Shown: one piece after another, positions 32,773-41,160 of the stretch
How positions within the stretch are numbered: the first letter of the stretch is position 1
Layout of the letters: the number at the start of each line of letters is the position of its first letter
NCBI GenBank assembly: GCA_039822005.1
Contig: JBCBMZ010000003.1
Span: 62,001 to 126,000 of the forward strand
Source of the DNA: JBCBDX01 sp039822005
Lineage (GTDB): Bacteria; Pseudomonadota; Alphaproteobacteria; Rhizobiales; Rhizobiaceae
Reading direction: 5' to 3'
Length of the DNA stretch: 64,000 nt
The notes under the pieces: model-generated
Told to the model about the DNA's origin: nothing
Database searches by the model: none
The model's input: only the letters and a program-made list of their open reading frames with translations
Position numbers and translations under genes: made by a program

Positions 32773-33387
32773 TTAGTCCAGAAAGTCGGAAAGATTCTGC
32801 CGATTTTGAACGTGAGCAAATTCGATTGCGATGCCCTCGTCGAAATGTCGTACCACTTGCCCGCGCATACTGCCCAAAGAAACTTGCGATTTTAACGCAG
32901 GGCGAACGGCCAGCCCGAGTGCAGCACCCGACAACGACAAATCAATGATGCGGCAGCGATATTGGCGCCCGTCTTGAAGGGTGAGAATGGAACCTGGATG
33001 GCGCGGCTGCAAACGTTCATGGCGACGATCCTCGGGCAGATCGAGAAGGTCTTTGTTGGCGAGCCACGTTAGCTGCGCTGCCAGCTTTTCACGCTTGCGC
33101 TGAGGTGTGTTGAGGTCAAGCGCAAACCCCGTATCCCAAGAACGAGTGCAACTGCCTTCGACTCTGCCCAGATGGTGAAGATAGGCAACAACGCGCTCAC
33201 CTTGCTCAGGCCTCGCTCCTGATGTGATGGTGGCGGTAGCAGGCGACATCTCTGTCACTACGCCATCATGTTCAGAGCGATCATTAAGCATAAACCGTGT
33301 AGGAATCGAAACGCCAACACGCTGATGTTGACGTCTTTCTCCGCTATATGTCGGCTTTGCCGCAATCATGAGTCGCACCCCATCCAA
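32773..33387 (-). CDS. Tandem PilZ-domain protein
   Basis: 204 residues with two PilZ-like domains. Domain 1 begins with ERRQHQRVGVSIPTRF near residue 17 but has EMSPATATI where a D/NxSxxG motif is expected, so it may not bind c-di-GMP. Domain 2 begins with DRRHERLQPRHPG near 120 and retains DLSLSGAALGL, a full motif. It probably senses c-di-GMP to regulate motility or envelope functions. The Met at 33369 is an alternative start. Confidence 0.85.
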   Translation of the reverse strand: MDGVRLMIAAKPTYSGERRQHQRVGVSIPTRFMLNDRSEHDGVVTEMSPATATITSGARPEQGERVVAYLHHLGRVEGSCTRSWDTGFALDLNTPQRKREKLAAQLTWLANKDLLDLPEDRRHERLQPRHPGSILTLQDGRQYRCRIIDLSLSGAALGLAVRPALKSQVSLGSMRGQVVRHFDEGIAIEFAHVQNRQNLSDFLD

Positions 33388-33468
33388 TTCCTTGACAAAG
33401 GATACAGCCCTGAGAGTTAACAGTGGGTAATGATGTCCGCGTTTCGGCGTATTAAAGGAGTGAATCTC

Positions 33469-34119
33469 TTAGTCCTTTTTTCCGCCATCGATCACCAAAA
33501 AAGGCGACGGACGTGCTGCCTGACCAGTTACTGATGCTTTGCCACCGTTCAGAATGTGCCAGATCCGCGATCTTGCATCGTGAGGACGTTCTTCTGGCAA
33601 CATGACAGGCGGTCTATTTGACAGGGAAACCAGTTCGCTGTCGGGGTCAGCATGCTTGAGGGTCAAAAGCTCCATTTTACCCAAAGGTGTAGCACCCAAC
33701 CAATACGGCTCTTCCAAAAACTGGATTGAACCCAGTATTCTCACATTTTGATCACCGAGCGGCATGATCAAAATCTCAAGTGAGATCTGCTTGTCGTCGT
33801 CGCTATGGGCCACGGTTTCGCCAACCACAATATTGCCGCCATGCGCAACAGCATTGACCGCCCTTGATATCAGGCCTCTGTCTCTTGGTGTGAACAAGTC
33901 GGGCAGGGACAATCCACGAAGCTCCTGACCAAACACGCTACATAGTCGCGTGCCGGCCAGACGAAAGCGCGTCCCCGGTGTATCACCCTCTAAAATGAAC
34001 GTATTCCCCAGCACATTGGAAATCGCCGCAGGCGATATGTCGGCCCGTTTAGGTGCCGGGCGGCGTCCACGCTGCTGTGTCCAGTAATGAAACAATTGTA
34101 GTGTCCCGCGATGATGCAT
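33469..34119 (-). CDS. PAS_5-domain protein
   Basis: 216 residues. The core reads LQLFHYWTQQRGRRPAPKRADISPAAI, then ILEGDTPGTRFRLAGTRLCSVFGQELRG, as in the PAS_5 (DUF1417-type) family common in Alphaproteobacteria. No output domain is attached. A basic C-terminal tail ends VIDGGKKD. It is encoded beside the PilZ gene on the same strand and may be part of a signalling group; function is unknown. Confidence 0.82.
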   Translation of the reverse strand: MHHRGTLQLFHYWTQQRGRRPAPKRADISPAAISNVLGNTFILEGDTPGTRFRLAGTRLCSVFGQELRGLSLPDLFTPRDRGLISRAVNAVAHGGNIVVGETVAHSDDDKQISLEILIMPLGDQNVRILGSIQFLEEPYWLGATPLGKMELLTLKHADPDSELVSLSNRPPVMLPEERPHDARSRIWHILNGGKASVTGQAARPSPFLVIDGGKKD

Positions 34120-34222
34120 GCATCCTGCCTCCGGGCAACTGTCCGCTTTTGAAACAGAAACCGAGTGATTTTTGTTGTCTTTGGAAGGTCTTGCAGGGAA
34201 CGTGCCTTAAGATGCGGGCGCG

Positions 34223-34255
34223 AAGGTTAACAAATGCGGCCTCGATATTAACCTT
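34223..34255. promoter_or_regulatory. Inverted repeat AAGGTTAA-N17-TTAACCTT
   Basis: Perfect 8-base arms at 34223-34230 and 34248-34255. It lies between the start of the PAS gene (minus strand) and a candidate promoter at 34271 (plus strand), in a position suited to an operator. The TTAACC core resembles CtrA half-sites but the spacing differs from the classic TTAA-N7-TTAA. Confidence 0.4.
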
Positions 34256-34305
34256 AATGAAATCCAATGCTTGAGATTTGTCGGTTAATCAGCCATTAAG
34301 GTGTC

Positions 34306-34393
34306 AACGCGGAGCACTCGTTTCGTAGCACATTAGATTGGGGTGAGCAGGGACTCGCCAGGCCATTGGCACCAAGCCAGTGGCCTTTTTTTT
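34306..34393 (+). ncRNA. Candidate small RNA (promoter plus strong terminator, no ORF)
   Basis: The 327-base gap between the PAS gene and rhomboid holds a sigma70-like promoter TTGAGA (34271-34276), a 17-base spacer, and CATTAA (34294-34299). About 60 bases downstream is a near-perfect terminator. A transcript from about 34306 to 34393 would be roughly 88 nt and contains no start codon with a ribosome-binding site. No Rfam family was recognised by eye. The exact start is an estimate. Confidence 0.45.
34361..34393 (+). terminator. Strong rho-independent terminator before rhomboid
   Basis: A 10-bp stem GGCCATTGGC / GCCAGTGGCC (one G-T wobble) with a 5-base loop is followed by eight T. There is no plus-strand protein gene upstream for more than 2 kb, so it must end an RNA that starts in this gap. 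It also shows that the longest rhomboid frame, which begins inside the hairpin, is not the true start. Confidence 0.85.
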
Positions 34394-34446
34394 ATTCGCC
34401 ATTCCCGCTAGCAAAGGCGGATTGTTGCTGGAAACGGAATGTCACC

Positions 34447-35196
34447 TTGTCGGATAACAATAACACCGCTGAACGGCGCGCGATGCCGCCGGAAGATGAA
34501 ACGCCACGTAAGGACGAGCCAGCGTTCAACATCCCGGCCTCACTTCTTATGTTGTGCGCCGCTTGCTTAGTCATCCATTTGCTGCTTACGCAATATGTAA
34601 GCCAGCCCGTCTCAAATGTGATCATCATCAATTTTGCGCTCATCCCGCTACGTTTTGATACAAGCGCGCTCGGTCAGTTTGACCTGGGCGCATGGCTCAC
34701 ATTGGTCACCCATTCCTTCATTCATGGTAGTTGGATGCATTTGGCATTTAACATGATTTGGCTGGTCGCATTCGGCTCACCGTTGGCATACAGGTTGGGA
34801 TTTGTGCGCACGTTGGCTTTCTGGATCATAACCGCCATGGCGGCCGCCGGTTTGCATCTGTCACTTTACTGGGGAGATCCGGTGCCGTTGATCGGCGCTT
34901 CGGGCGCAGTGTCAGGGTTTTTAGGTGCGGCCGCCCGTTTTGGTTTTCGTCGCCCCCGTGTTGCGCGTACCGGATTTACTCAGAAACTGCCTCCGCCGAC
35001 TTGGGCATTGCGTCAACGTGGCGTTCTTTCATTCTTGGTTTTGTGGATGGCGTTGAACTTCGTCACCGGTATGGGATGGTTGGGCGGTCCATCAAATATC
35101 GCTTGGGAGGCGCACATTGGTGGCCTTCTTGCCGGCTTTTTGTTCATTGATCTAATCGATCGCCCGCCAACAGACTTTGATCAAAGAGCAACATGA
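34447..35196 (+). CDS. Rhomboid-family intramembrane serine protease
   Basis: About 249 residues from a TTG at 34447 (CGGA upstream); an ATG at 34483 is an alternative. Six membrane spans. HSFIHGSWMHLAFNMIW is the loop-1/TM2 region with the HxxxN-type pattern. The catalytic Ser is in LIGASGAVSGFLGA and the catalytic His in WEAHIGGLLAGF. It cleaves membrane proteins inside the bilayer. The start must lie downstream of the terminator at 34361-34393. Confidence 0.88.
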   Translation: MSDNNNTAERRAMPPEDETPRKDEPAFNIPASLLMLCAACLVIHLLLTQYVSQPVSNVIIINFALIPLRFDTSALGQFDLGAWLTLVTHSFIHGSWMHLAFNMIWLVAFGSPLAYRLGFVRTLAFWIITAMAAAGLHLSLYWGDPVPLIGASGAVSGFLGAAARFGFRRPRVARTGFTQKLPPPTWALRQRGVLSFLVLWMALNFVTGMGWLGGPSNIAWEAHIGGLLAGFLFIDLIDRPPTDFDQRAT

Positions 35197-35262
35197 TCGG
35201 TCTTGCTATCACGCGAAGTTGAACGCATTGTAAGCAGTTCATGGTGAAAAAGGAGGAGCATC

Positions 35263-35694
35263 ATGAATGTATCAGCAATATTGGCCGAGAAGGGCACATC
35301 GGTTTTCACGCTGAAGTCGGGCATTGGCATTATGGATGCTGTTCGCTCGTTGCGCGAAAATAAAGTCGGTGCACTTATTGTGAGCGATGACGGACAGTCC
35401 ATCGACGGTATTTTGTCGGAACGCGATATTGTGCGCGGAATTGCCGAGCTTGGGGCAGCATGTTTGGAACGAAACGTCGCTGACCTCATGACGCGCGATG
35501 TGGTGACATGCTCGGAAGACGCAACTGTCTCCGACCTCATGGAACTCATGACACAAGGGCGCTTTCGTCACTTGCCGGTAGTGCGTGGCAACGCGTTGGT
35601 GGGTATCGTTTCCATTGGTGACATCGTGAAAAGACGTATCGCGGATGTCGAGCGCGAAGCCGAGGAAATACGCAGCTATATCGCAACCGCTTAG
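35263..35694 (+). CDS. CBS-domain protein
   Basis: 143 residues, two CBS motifs forming one Bateman module: VFTLKSGIGIMDAVRSLRENKVGALIVSD-type and VVTCSEDATVSDLMELMTQGRFRHLPVV. Such stand-alone modules bind adenine nucleotides and regulate partner enzymes. AAAAAGGAGGAG precedes the ATG. The partner is not evident; the gene ends one base before the convergent hisI stop. Confidence 0.9.
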   Translation: MNVSAILAEKGTSVFTLKSGIGIMDAVRSLRENKVGALIVSDDGQSIDGILSERDIVRGIAELGAACLERNVADLMTRDVVTCSEDATVSDLMELMTQGRFRHLPVVRGNALVGIVSIGDIVKRRIADVEREAEEIRSYIATA

Positions 35695-35695
35695 G

Positions 35696-36157
35696 TTACT
35701 CGCTATAGACTTTCAAAGGGTCAAACTGCGGCTGCATTGTCTCGTCTTTTGTGAGCGACCAAGTGCCATCTTCGCCGTCAACGAGGCGGTAGAAGCAGCT
35801 GTAACGCCCGGTGTGGCATGCCACACCGGTGCCTTTTTGCACCACGCGAAGTTCGATCACGTCCTGGTCACAATCGGTGCGCACTTGCACGACCACTTGA
35901 ACGTTGCCGCTTTCTTCCCCTTTGTGCCAAAGCTTTTTGCGCGACCGTGACCAATAGTGAGCCGTCCCGGTGGTCAGTGTTTTATTGAGTGCCTCGTCGT
36001 TCATATGCGCCACCATCAAAAGCGCACCGGTGGCATCGTCCAGAACCACGGCCACGATGAGGCCGTCATCACCAAAGCGCGGCGTAAAAAGAGTACCTTC
36101 CTCCAACTCGTGTTTGTCGGATCCGGTCGGCTGGGGAAAATACTTGGTCTCGTCCAT
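35696..36157 (-). CDS. hisI: Phosphoribosyl-AMP cyclohydrolase
   Basis: 153 residues. Conserved ALLMVAHMNDEALNKTLTTG, AHYWSRSRKKLWHKGEESGN, the Mg-binding DCDQD and the zinc-binding GVACHTGRYSCFYR motif are all present. The enzyme opens the purine ring in histidine synthesis. It is a stand-alone HisI without the HisE domain, and sits after folE on the same strand, a usual Hyphomicrobiales arrangement. Confidence 0.95.
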   Translation of the reverse strand: MDETKYFPQPTGSDKHELEEGTLFTPRFGDDGLIVAVVLDDATGALLMVAHMNDEALNKTLTTGTAHYWSRSRKKLWHKGEESGNVQVVVQVRTDCDQDVIELRVVQKGTGVACHTGRYSCFYRLVDGEDGTWSLTKDETMQPQFDPLKVYSE

Positions 36158-36193
36158 GGGCAGCCTTTAGCAAAGGGCTGGCGCCGATGGCAA

Positions 36194-36808
36194 TCAGCGT
36201 CTACCCACGACCATATCCAGAAAGCGCTGTTTTTCTTCAGGCTTGTCGAACTCACCGAGAAAGCGGGTTGTGATGGTGGTGGATCCCTGCTTGCGGATCC
36301 CGCGCATTGCCATACACATATGCTCCGCCTCAATCATGACCGCTATGCCTCGCGGTTGCAGGCTGTCGTTGATGGAAGTGGCGATTTGTGCCGTCATGGT
36401 TTCCTGCGTTTGTAGGCGATGGGCAAAAATGTCGACAACGCGCGCAATTTTGGAAAGACCGAGCACGCGGTTGTCAGGCAGGTAGGCGACATGCGCTTTG
36501 CCGATAATCGGCACCATATGATGCTCGCAGTGGGAGTGAAAGTGAATGTCTTTTACCAAAACGACATCGTCGTAGCCGGCTACTTCTTCAAATGTGCGGC
36601 CGAGCGTGTCAGCCGGATCGCTCAAATAACCCGAGAAAAGCTCTTCATACGCTTTGACAACGCGGCTTGGGGTATCCACCAGCCCTTCGCGGTTGACGTC
36701 TTCACCAATCCAGCGCAGCAGAACAGAAACAGCCTGTTCCGCTTCTTCCCTTGAAGGCTTGTTTGTCTCATCAATCGCAGTTGGGCTAGGGTTTGCAATG
36801 GCATCCAT
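36194..36808 (-). CDS. folE: GTP cyclohydrolase I
   Basis: 204 residues. Zinc ligands in HSHCEHHMVPIIGKAHVAYLP (Cys, His) and EAEHMCMAMRGI (Cys), and the GLSKIARVVDIFAHRLQTQE segment, are typical of FolE type I. It makes dihydroneopterin triphosphate for folate. It lies 36 bases upstream of hisI and is divergent from the NifU-like gene across 173 bases that hold both promoters. Confidence 0.96.
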   Translation of the reverse strand: MDAIANPSPTAIDETNKPSREEAEQAVSVLLRWIGEDVNREGLVDTPSRVVKAYEELFSGYLSDPADTLGRTFEEVAGYDDVVLVKDIHFHSHCEHHMVPIIGKAHVAYLPDNRVLGLSKIARVVDIFAHRLQTQETMTAQIATSINDSLQPRGIAVMIEAEHMCMAMRGIRKQGSTTITTRFLGEFDKPEEKQRFLDMVVGRR

Positions 36809-36981
36809 GCCGTTTTCACTCCGTCTCGATCTTCAATTTGTGCGCTTGCTTGCACGGTGTTCAGACCAAACCCCAATCCGTAGCAGACTAGATTTACGGG
36901 CTGGTGCTTGTATGTGTCAACGCGACGATCATATAGGTAGCATCGATAAATTGGCCAGTCCTTGCGGGAACGAAACTTTCG

Positions 36982-37431
36982 ATGATCAATGAGGTTTACA
37001 GCACAAAGCTACTCGCCCTGGCTGGCAATATACCGCGTAATGGTCGCTTAGAAGATCCGGATTCAACCGCCACAGCACAGGCAAAACTATGCGGCTCAAA
37101 GCTAACCGTCGATATCAAACTTGATAGCGGTGGGCGCGTGAGCGACTACGCCCATGAAGTGAAAGCCTGCGCGCTGGGCCAAGCAGCTGCCTCGGCTGTG
37201 GCGGCTCAGATTGTTGGTGCCTCGCGTGATGAAATTGAGCAGGCGCACGCTCAAATGACCCGGATGCTCAAGGAAGGCGCCGGGGCGCCCAAAGGCCGGT
37301 TCGCCGATCTGCAGTATCTTGAACCCGTTAAGGACTATCCGGCGAGACACGCCTCGACCATGCTGGTTTTAAACGCCTTGTTGGAAGCTTATGCCAAGCT
37401 GGATATCGAGCCGTTGCCGCGCGGTGATTGA
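36982..37431 (+). CDS. Iron-sulfur cluster assembly scaffold-like protein (NifU/IscU N-terminal type)
   Basis: 149 residues of the NifU_N/IscU-like family. Cys are seen in AKLCGSKLTV near residue 36 and VKACALGQAAAS near 63, but the third expected Cys near the C-terminal RHASTML segment is Thr/Ala, as in many rhizobial homologues. It may bind clusters differently from true IscU. It overlaps or abuts yidD. Confidence 0.85.
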   Translation: MINEVYSTKLLALAGNIPRNGRLEDPDSTATAQAKLCGSKLTVDIKLDSGGRVSDYAHEVKACALGQAAASAVAAQIVGASRDEIEQAHAQMTRMLKEGAGAPKGRFADLQYLEPVKDYPARHASTMLVLNALLEAYAKLDIEPLPRGD

Positions 37432-37433
37432 CC

Positions 37434-37706
37434 ATGTGCTCTAATCGAAGAACGCGGAATTGGGAAGGCCGATGGCCCAAAACCCCCGGGCGTCTCTTGG
37501 GAACATCGCTGATACGCCTTTATCAGCTGACACTCTCAGGATTTATCGGAAATAATTGCAGGCACATCCCCACATGCTCCGAATATGGCTATGAAGCCAT
37601 TGCACGCCACGGCCTCATAAAAGGTAGTTGGTTAACGCTGTGGCGTGTGTTGCGCTGCGGGCCGGGTGGCACATCGGGCATCGACAATGTTCCTGAAAAA
37701 TACTGA
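37434..37706 (+). CDS. yidD: Membrane protein insertion efficiency factor YidD
   Basis: 90 residues. LIRLYQLTLSGFIGNNCRHIPTCSEYGYEAI and WLTLWRVLRCGPGGTSGIDNVP are the clear YidD family patterns, including the conserved Cys residues. It associates with the inner membrane and helps YidC-dependent insertion. The ATG at 37434 lies two bases after the stop of the scaffold gene; a TTG at 37428 is possible. Confidence 0.92.
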   Translation: MCSNRRTRNWEGRWPKTPGRLLGTSLIRLYQLTLSGFIGNNCRHIPTCSEYGYEAIARHGLIKGSWLTLWRVLRCGPGGTSGIDNVPEKY

Positions 37707-37781
37707 TGCGAAATTCCGCTCTTGCAATGGCGAAAGGTTGGTTTAACTCCGACTAGGTTCACCTCGTCCGAAAGTCCGAGC

Positions 37782-39197
37782 ATGGAAGTTGACGCCCGCG
37801 AAAACAAGGCAAAGTCTGAGCCGGTCGGCAATGCATTTCTCGTTTATGACGACAATGGCGCTGTTCGGGCGGATTTTTTGGACCGCGTTTTTGCCTGCAT
37901 TACAGAAGGCGACGCACAAAGCCTGGCTGATACTGTGCTTCGGCTTCATGAATCGGAACTGGGCGATCTAATTGAAGCTCTTGAACCGGGCGAGCGCCAG
38001 GAACTTGTCGCACTGCTGGGCGATAAATTTGATTTCTCGGCCCTAACTGAAATCGAAGATGCGATTCGAAATGACATCGTGTCGGCGCTGCCCAATGAGC
38101 AAATTGCACTCGCGGTCCGTGAGCTGGACAGCGATGACGCCGTCTACATTCTGGAAGACTTGGACGAAGATGATCAGGCCGAGATCCTGGCCAAGGTGCC
38201 CTTTACCGAGCGGATCCGCCTTCGTCGCTCGCTAGACTATCCAGATGAAAGTGCGGGCCGGCGGATGCAGGCCGATTTCGTGGCAGTGCCGCCCTATTGG
38301 ACGGTGGGTCAAACCATTGATTACCTGCGCGATAATGACGATCTGCCGCAATCATTTACCCAGATTTTTGTCATCGACCCTACATTCAGATTGGTTGGCG
38401 CTGTGGATTTGGACAAAATTTTGCGGACCGGGCGCCCGGAACGAATTGAAGACATCCAACGCGAAACACGTCACGCCATTCCAGCCGAGATGGACCAGGA
38501 AAAGGCGGCACAACTATTTGAGCGGTACGACCTTTTGTCGGCTGCTGTCGTGGATGAAAATGAGCGTCTCGTTGGGGTCTTGACCATCGACGATGTTGTT
38601 GATGTCATACAGGAAGAGGCCGAGGAAGACCTAAAAAAGTTGGCTGGCGTCGGTACCGAGGAACTCTCCGACAGTGTCATCTCCACCGCCAAATCCCGGT
38701 TTGTCTGGCTTTTGGTCAACTTGGCAACCGCAATCTTGGCATCTGCGGTTATCGGCCTTTTTGATGCGACGATCGACCAAATGGTTGCATTGGCTATCTT
38801 GATGCCGATCGTTGCCTCGATGGGCGGAAACGCGGGGACACAAACGATGACCGTCGCTGTGCGCGCGCTGGCAACAAAAGACCTGGACATCTATAATTCA
38901 AGCAGGATCATTCGCCGTGAGGTCCTGGTCGGCTTTGCAAATGGTGTGCTATTTGCTGTCTTAATCGGTGTTGTGGCGATCATTTGGTTCGGCTCATTTG
39001 GGCTGGGAATCGTCATCGCAGTCGCGATGGTGATCAATATGGTCTGCGCCGCATTGGCCGGCATTGTGATTCCTCTTGTGCTGGACAGGCTTGGTGCGGA
39101 TCCAGCGACAGCATCGAGCGTTTTTGTGACTACAGTCACTGATGTTGTTGGTTTCTTTGCGTTTTTAGGGTTTGCCGGGCTTTGGTTCGGTATATGA
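37782..39197 (+). CDS. mgtE: Magnesium transporter MgtE
   Basis: 471 residues. An N-terminal superhelical domain (LADTVLRLHESELGDLIEALEPGER), a pair of CBS domains (EDIQRETRHAIPAEMDQEKAAQLFERYD), a connecting helix, and five C-terminal membrane spans with MGGNAGTQTMTVAVRALA form the usual MgtE. The NAGTQ motif lines the ion pore. The Met at 37782 fits the family start; a frame extension of 20 residues upstream has no family match. Confidence 0.94.
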   Translation: MEVDARENKAKSEPVGNAFLVYDDNGAVRADFLDRVFACITEGDAQSLADTVLRLHESELGDLIEALEPGERQELVALLGDKFDFSALTEIEDAIRNDIVSALPNEQIALAVRELDSDDAVYILEDLDEDDQAEILAKVPFTERIRLRRSLDYPDESAGRRMQADFVAVPPYWTVGQTIDYLRDNDDLPQSFTQIFVIDPTFRLVGAVDLDKILRTGRPERIEDIQRETRHAIPAEMDQEKAAQLFERYDLLSAAVVDENERLVGVLTIDDVVDVIQEEAEEDLKKLAGVGTEELSDSVISTAKSRFVWLLVNLATAILASAVIGLFDATIDQMVALAILMPIVASMGGNAGTQTMTVAVRALATKDLDIYNSSRIIRREVLVGFANGVLFAVLIGVVAIIWFGSFGLGIVIAVAMVINMVCAALAGIVIPLVLDRLGADPATASSVFVTTVTDVVGFFAFLGFAGLWFGI

Positions 39198-39283
39198 CGA
39201 CCAAAGTCGCATCCTAAAAAATTGACTTTTACGTAAGAGTTTTTCTAAGAGGGTATGGGGGCGAAGAATGCGGCTGGTATCCT

Positions 39284-39670
39284 ATGAAGGACTTTTACAC
39301 GATAACCGAACTAACGCGTGAGTTTGACATCTCGACGCGTACGCTCCGGTTTTATGAAGATGAAGGGCTTATCAAGCCCGTCAGGCGCGGACGAACACGT
39401 TTGTTCAGACCGTCTGATCGGGTCCTGATCAAGCAGATTATGCGTGGCAAGCGGTTGGGCTTTTCGATCGCCGAAATCCGCGACATCATTGACATGTATA
39501 AATCGCCACCTGGCGAGTCCGGCCAACTCAATCGCATCATCGAAGGTATTGAAAGCAAAAGGGCGGAACTGCGCCAAAAGCGCAAGGACATCGAAGATAC
39601 GCTCAGTGAGTTGGACCAGGTGGAAGATGCCTGCATGAACCGGCTGGCTGAACTGCGTGTAACGTCATAA
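39284..39670 (+). CDS. MerR-family transcriptional regulator (LiuR-like)
   Basis: 128 residues. The HTH starts YTITELTREFDISTRTLRFYEDEGLIKP, and a coiled-coil dimer helix (RAELRQKRKDIEDTLSELDQVEDACMNRL) follows; there are few Cys and no metal-binding tail. It resembles regulators of branched-chain or acyl-CoA degradation, which usually lie beside acyl-CoA dehydrogenase genes. No such genes are nearby here. Confidence 0.88.
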   Translation: MKDFYTITELTREFDISTRTLRFYEDEGLIKPVRRGRTRLFRPSDRVLIKQIMRGKRLGFSIAEIRDIIDMYKSPPGESGQLNRIIEGIESKRAELRQKRKDIEDTLSELDQVEDACMNRLAELRVTS

Positions 39671-39691
39671 TCGTTCGTATCAATTGAGCCG

Positions 39692-40168
39692 CTATAGCCA
39701 GCGTCGCACGCGATTCTTGTAGCTGGTATAGGCTTCTCCAAACTGTGCCTTTAGATGCGCTTCTTCGCGCTTGATTGCCAACTCCTGCGTGGCGAGTCCG
39801 GCCAGCGGCGCTAAAATCAACAGCCAAGCATTGCTCCATCGAAACGCAAAGCCAATGATCAAAAGGACATTGGCGACATAAATCGGGTTACGGCTGAACC
39901 GAAAGATACCCGTCGAAACAAGGTGATCGCTCTTTTGGTTTGGCATTATCGTCGTTTTGCCACGCCAAAGCGTATACATGGCTGCCACGTCGATGAGCAA
40001 AGCCAGCACAATGATGCCGCCGCCAAATGTTTGCGACCAAAGTGGGAACGCAACGCCGGTCGGTAACATCCACCCCAGAAAGTAACCCGCCACCAACACC
40101 AATACCAAAATTATGGGTGGCCAGGGTAAATGATTGGGTCTGTCGGCATAGGGTTTGTGATCGGTCAT
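39692..40168 (-). CDS. Isoprenylcysteine carboxyl methyltransferase-like membrane protein
   Basis: 158 residues with four hydrophobic segments and the family C-terminal signature HLVSTGIFRFSRNPIYVANVLL, ending EEAHLKAQFGEAYTSYKNRVRRWL. Members methylate lipids or small molecules using SAM, but the substrate of bacterial members is mostly unknown. It overlaps the upstream DUF1624 gene by four bases. Confidence 0.87.
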   Translation of the reverse strand: MTDHKPYADRPNHLPWPPIILVLVLVAGYFLGWMLPTGVAFPLWSQTFGGGIIVLALLIDVAAMYTLWRGKTTIMPNQKSDHLVSTGIFRFSRNPIYVANVLLIIGFAFRWSNAWLLILAPLAGLATQELAIKREEAHLKAQFGEAYTSYKNRVRRWL

Positions 40169-41160
40169 CGCTGGTCATCTCCAAACTCTTGTATCGCTTC
40201 GGCGATATCGGCCGTGCATTGCCGTGTTGTCTCAACAATGGCTGGCGTGTTGACACTCAAACGTCCAGCGAGCAAATCCGCCTTCAAGCCTTGTTGTTGA
40301 AGGCGCACATCGACACACGCACAATAGGAAATGCAAAAGTCGGCACCGGAGGTCTGCAAACAGGTGCTCTCGCAAGCATCCAGAAAAGGGTCCGGCGGTA
40401 GCGGAAATTCATCTGCTGATTGTGGCGGCACAACAAGGGTCGCCAAATAGACCAGCGCGATCAGGATGGGTTGGTGAACCATATAAACCAGCAAGGAACG
40501 CCGCCCCATCCATATCAGCAAGCTTTGCAACGGCTGACTAGCTGCGGTTTGGCCAGGTCGAGTAGACTTCAAAAAGAGCGGGGATTTGGCAAACGCCATA
40601 CCCAGCAGAACACAACCGAACCACGGCACAATCGGCACATAATCATTTGATGGGCGAACCACGGTATTGAGGCCCGTCCACAATAACCACGCTGAGTCGA
40701 AAATCGGGCTGGAAAAGAAAAAGTCGGCAAGAAACAGAAGGCAGGCCAACACGATCAGCAGCGGCCAGCGCAGGGTTACAAACGCCAGGCCGAGCAGGCT
40801 GGCCAGCGCGATATGATGCAAAATGCCGAAATAAACAAAGGTTTCACGATCAGCGAACCATGTTGCGACACTGATGATGCTGGCACAGGCGGTGACCAAG
40901 AGTAGACGGCGCCAAAAGGAAGGCCAGCGAATGCTTTTGCTATGGGCAAGGACAAGGCTGACACCAACAAGAAAAAGAAAGGAAGATGCAATGGCGCGCG
41001 CAAACCACCGCATCGGGCCGGTCGTCGCGACACTTTGATCTAGATACCCGAAGAAAGTCAGATCCCAAGTCAGGTGATAAATGGCCATGGCCACAAGAGC
41101 CAGGCCACGGGCCATGTCGATGGCGACAATGCGGCGTTGCTTTTCCGACTGTGCGATCAT
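40165..41160 (-). CDS. DUF1624/heparan-alpha-glucosaminide N-acetyltransferase-like membrane protein
   Basis: 331 residues. N-terminal RRIVAIDMARGLALVAMAIYHLTWDLTFFGYL is the DUF1624 acyltransferase signature, followed by about eight to ten membrane spans. A C-terminal soluble tail (residues about 255-331) carries a Cys cluster CESTC and CISYCAC. It is coupled by ATGA overlaps to both neighbouring membrane-protein genes, so a three-gene operon is likely. Substrate unknown. Confidence 0.85.
   Translation of the reverse strand: MIAQSEKQRRIVAIDMARGLALVAMAIYHLTWDLTFFGYLDQSVATTGPMRWFARAIASSFLFLVGVSLVLAHSKSIRWPSFWRRLLLVTACASIISVATWFADRETFVYFGILHHIALASLLGLAFVTLRWPLLIVLACLLFLADFFFSSPIFDSAWLLWTGLNTVVRPSNDYVPIVPWFGCVLLGMAFAKSPLFLKSTRPGQTAASQPLQSLLIWMGRRSLLVYMVHQPILIALVYLATLVVPPQSADEFPLPPDPFLDACESTCLQTSGADFCISYCACVDVRLQQQGLKADLLAGRLSVNTPAIVETTRQCTADIAEAIQEFGDDQR

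Noticed and set aside
34366..34446. Longer rhomboid start at the TTG of 34366
   Set aside because: That codon lies inside the terminator hairpin at 34361-34393, so a start at 34447 or 34483 is more likely.
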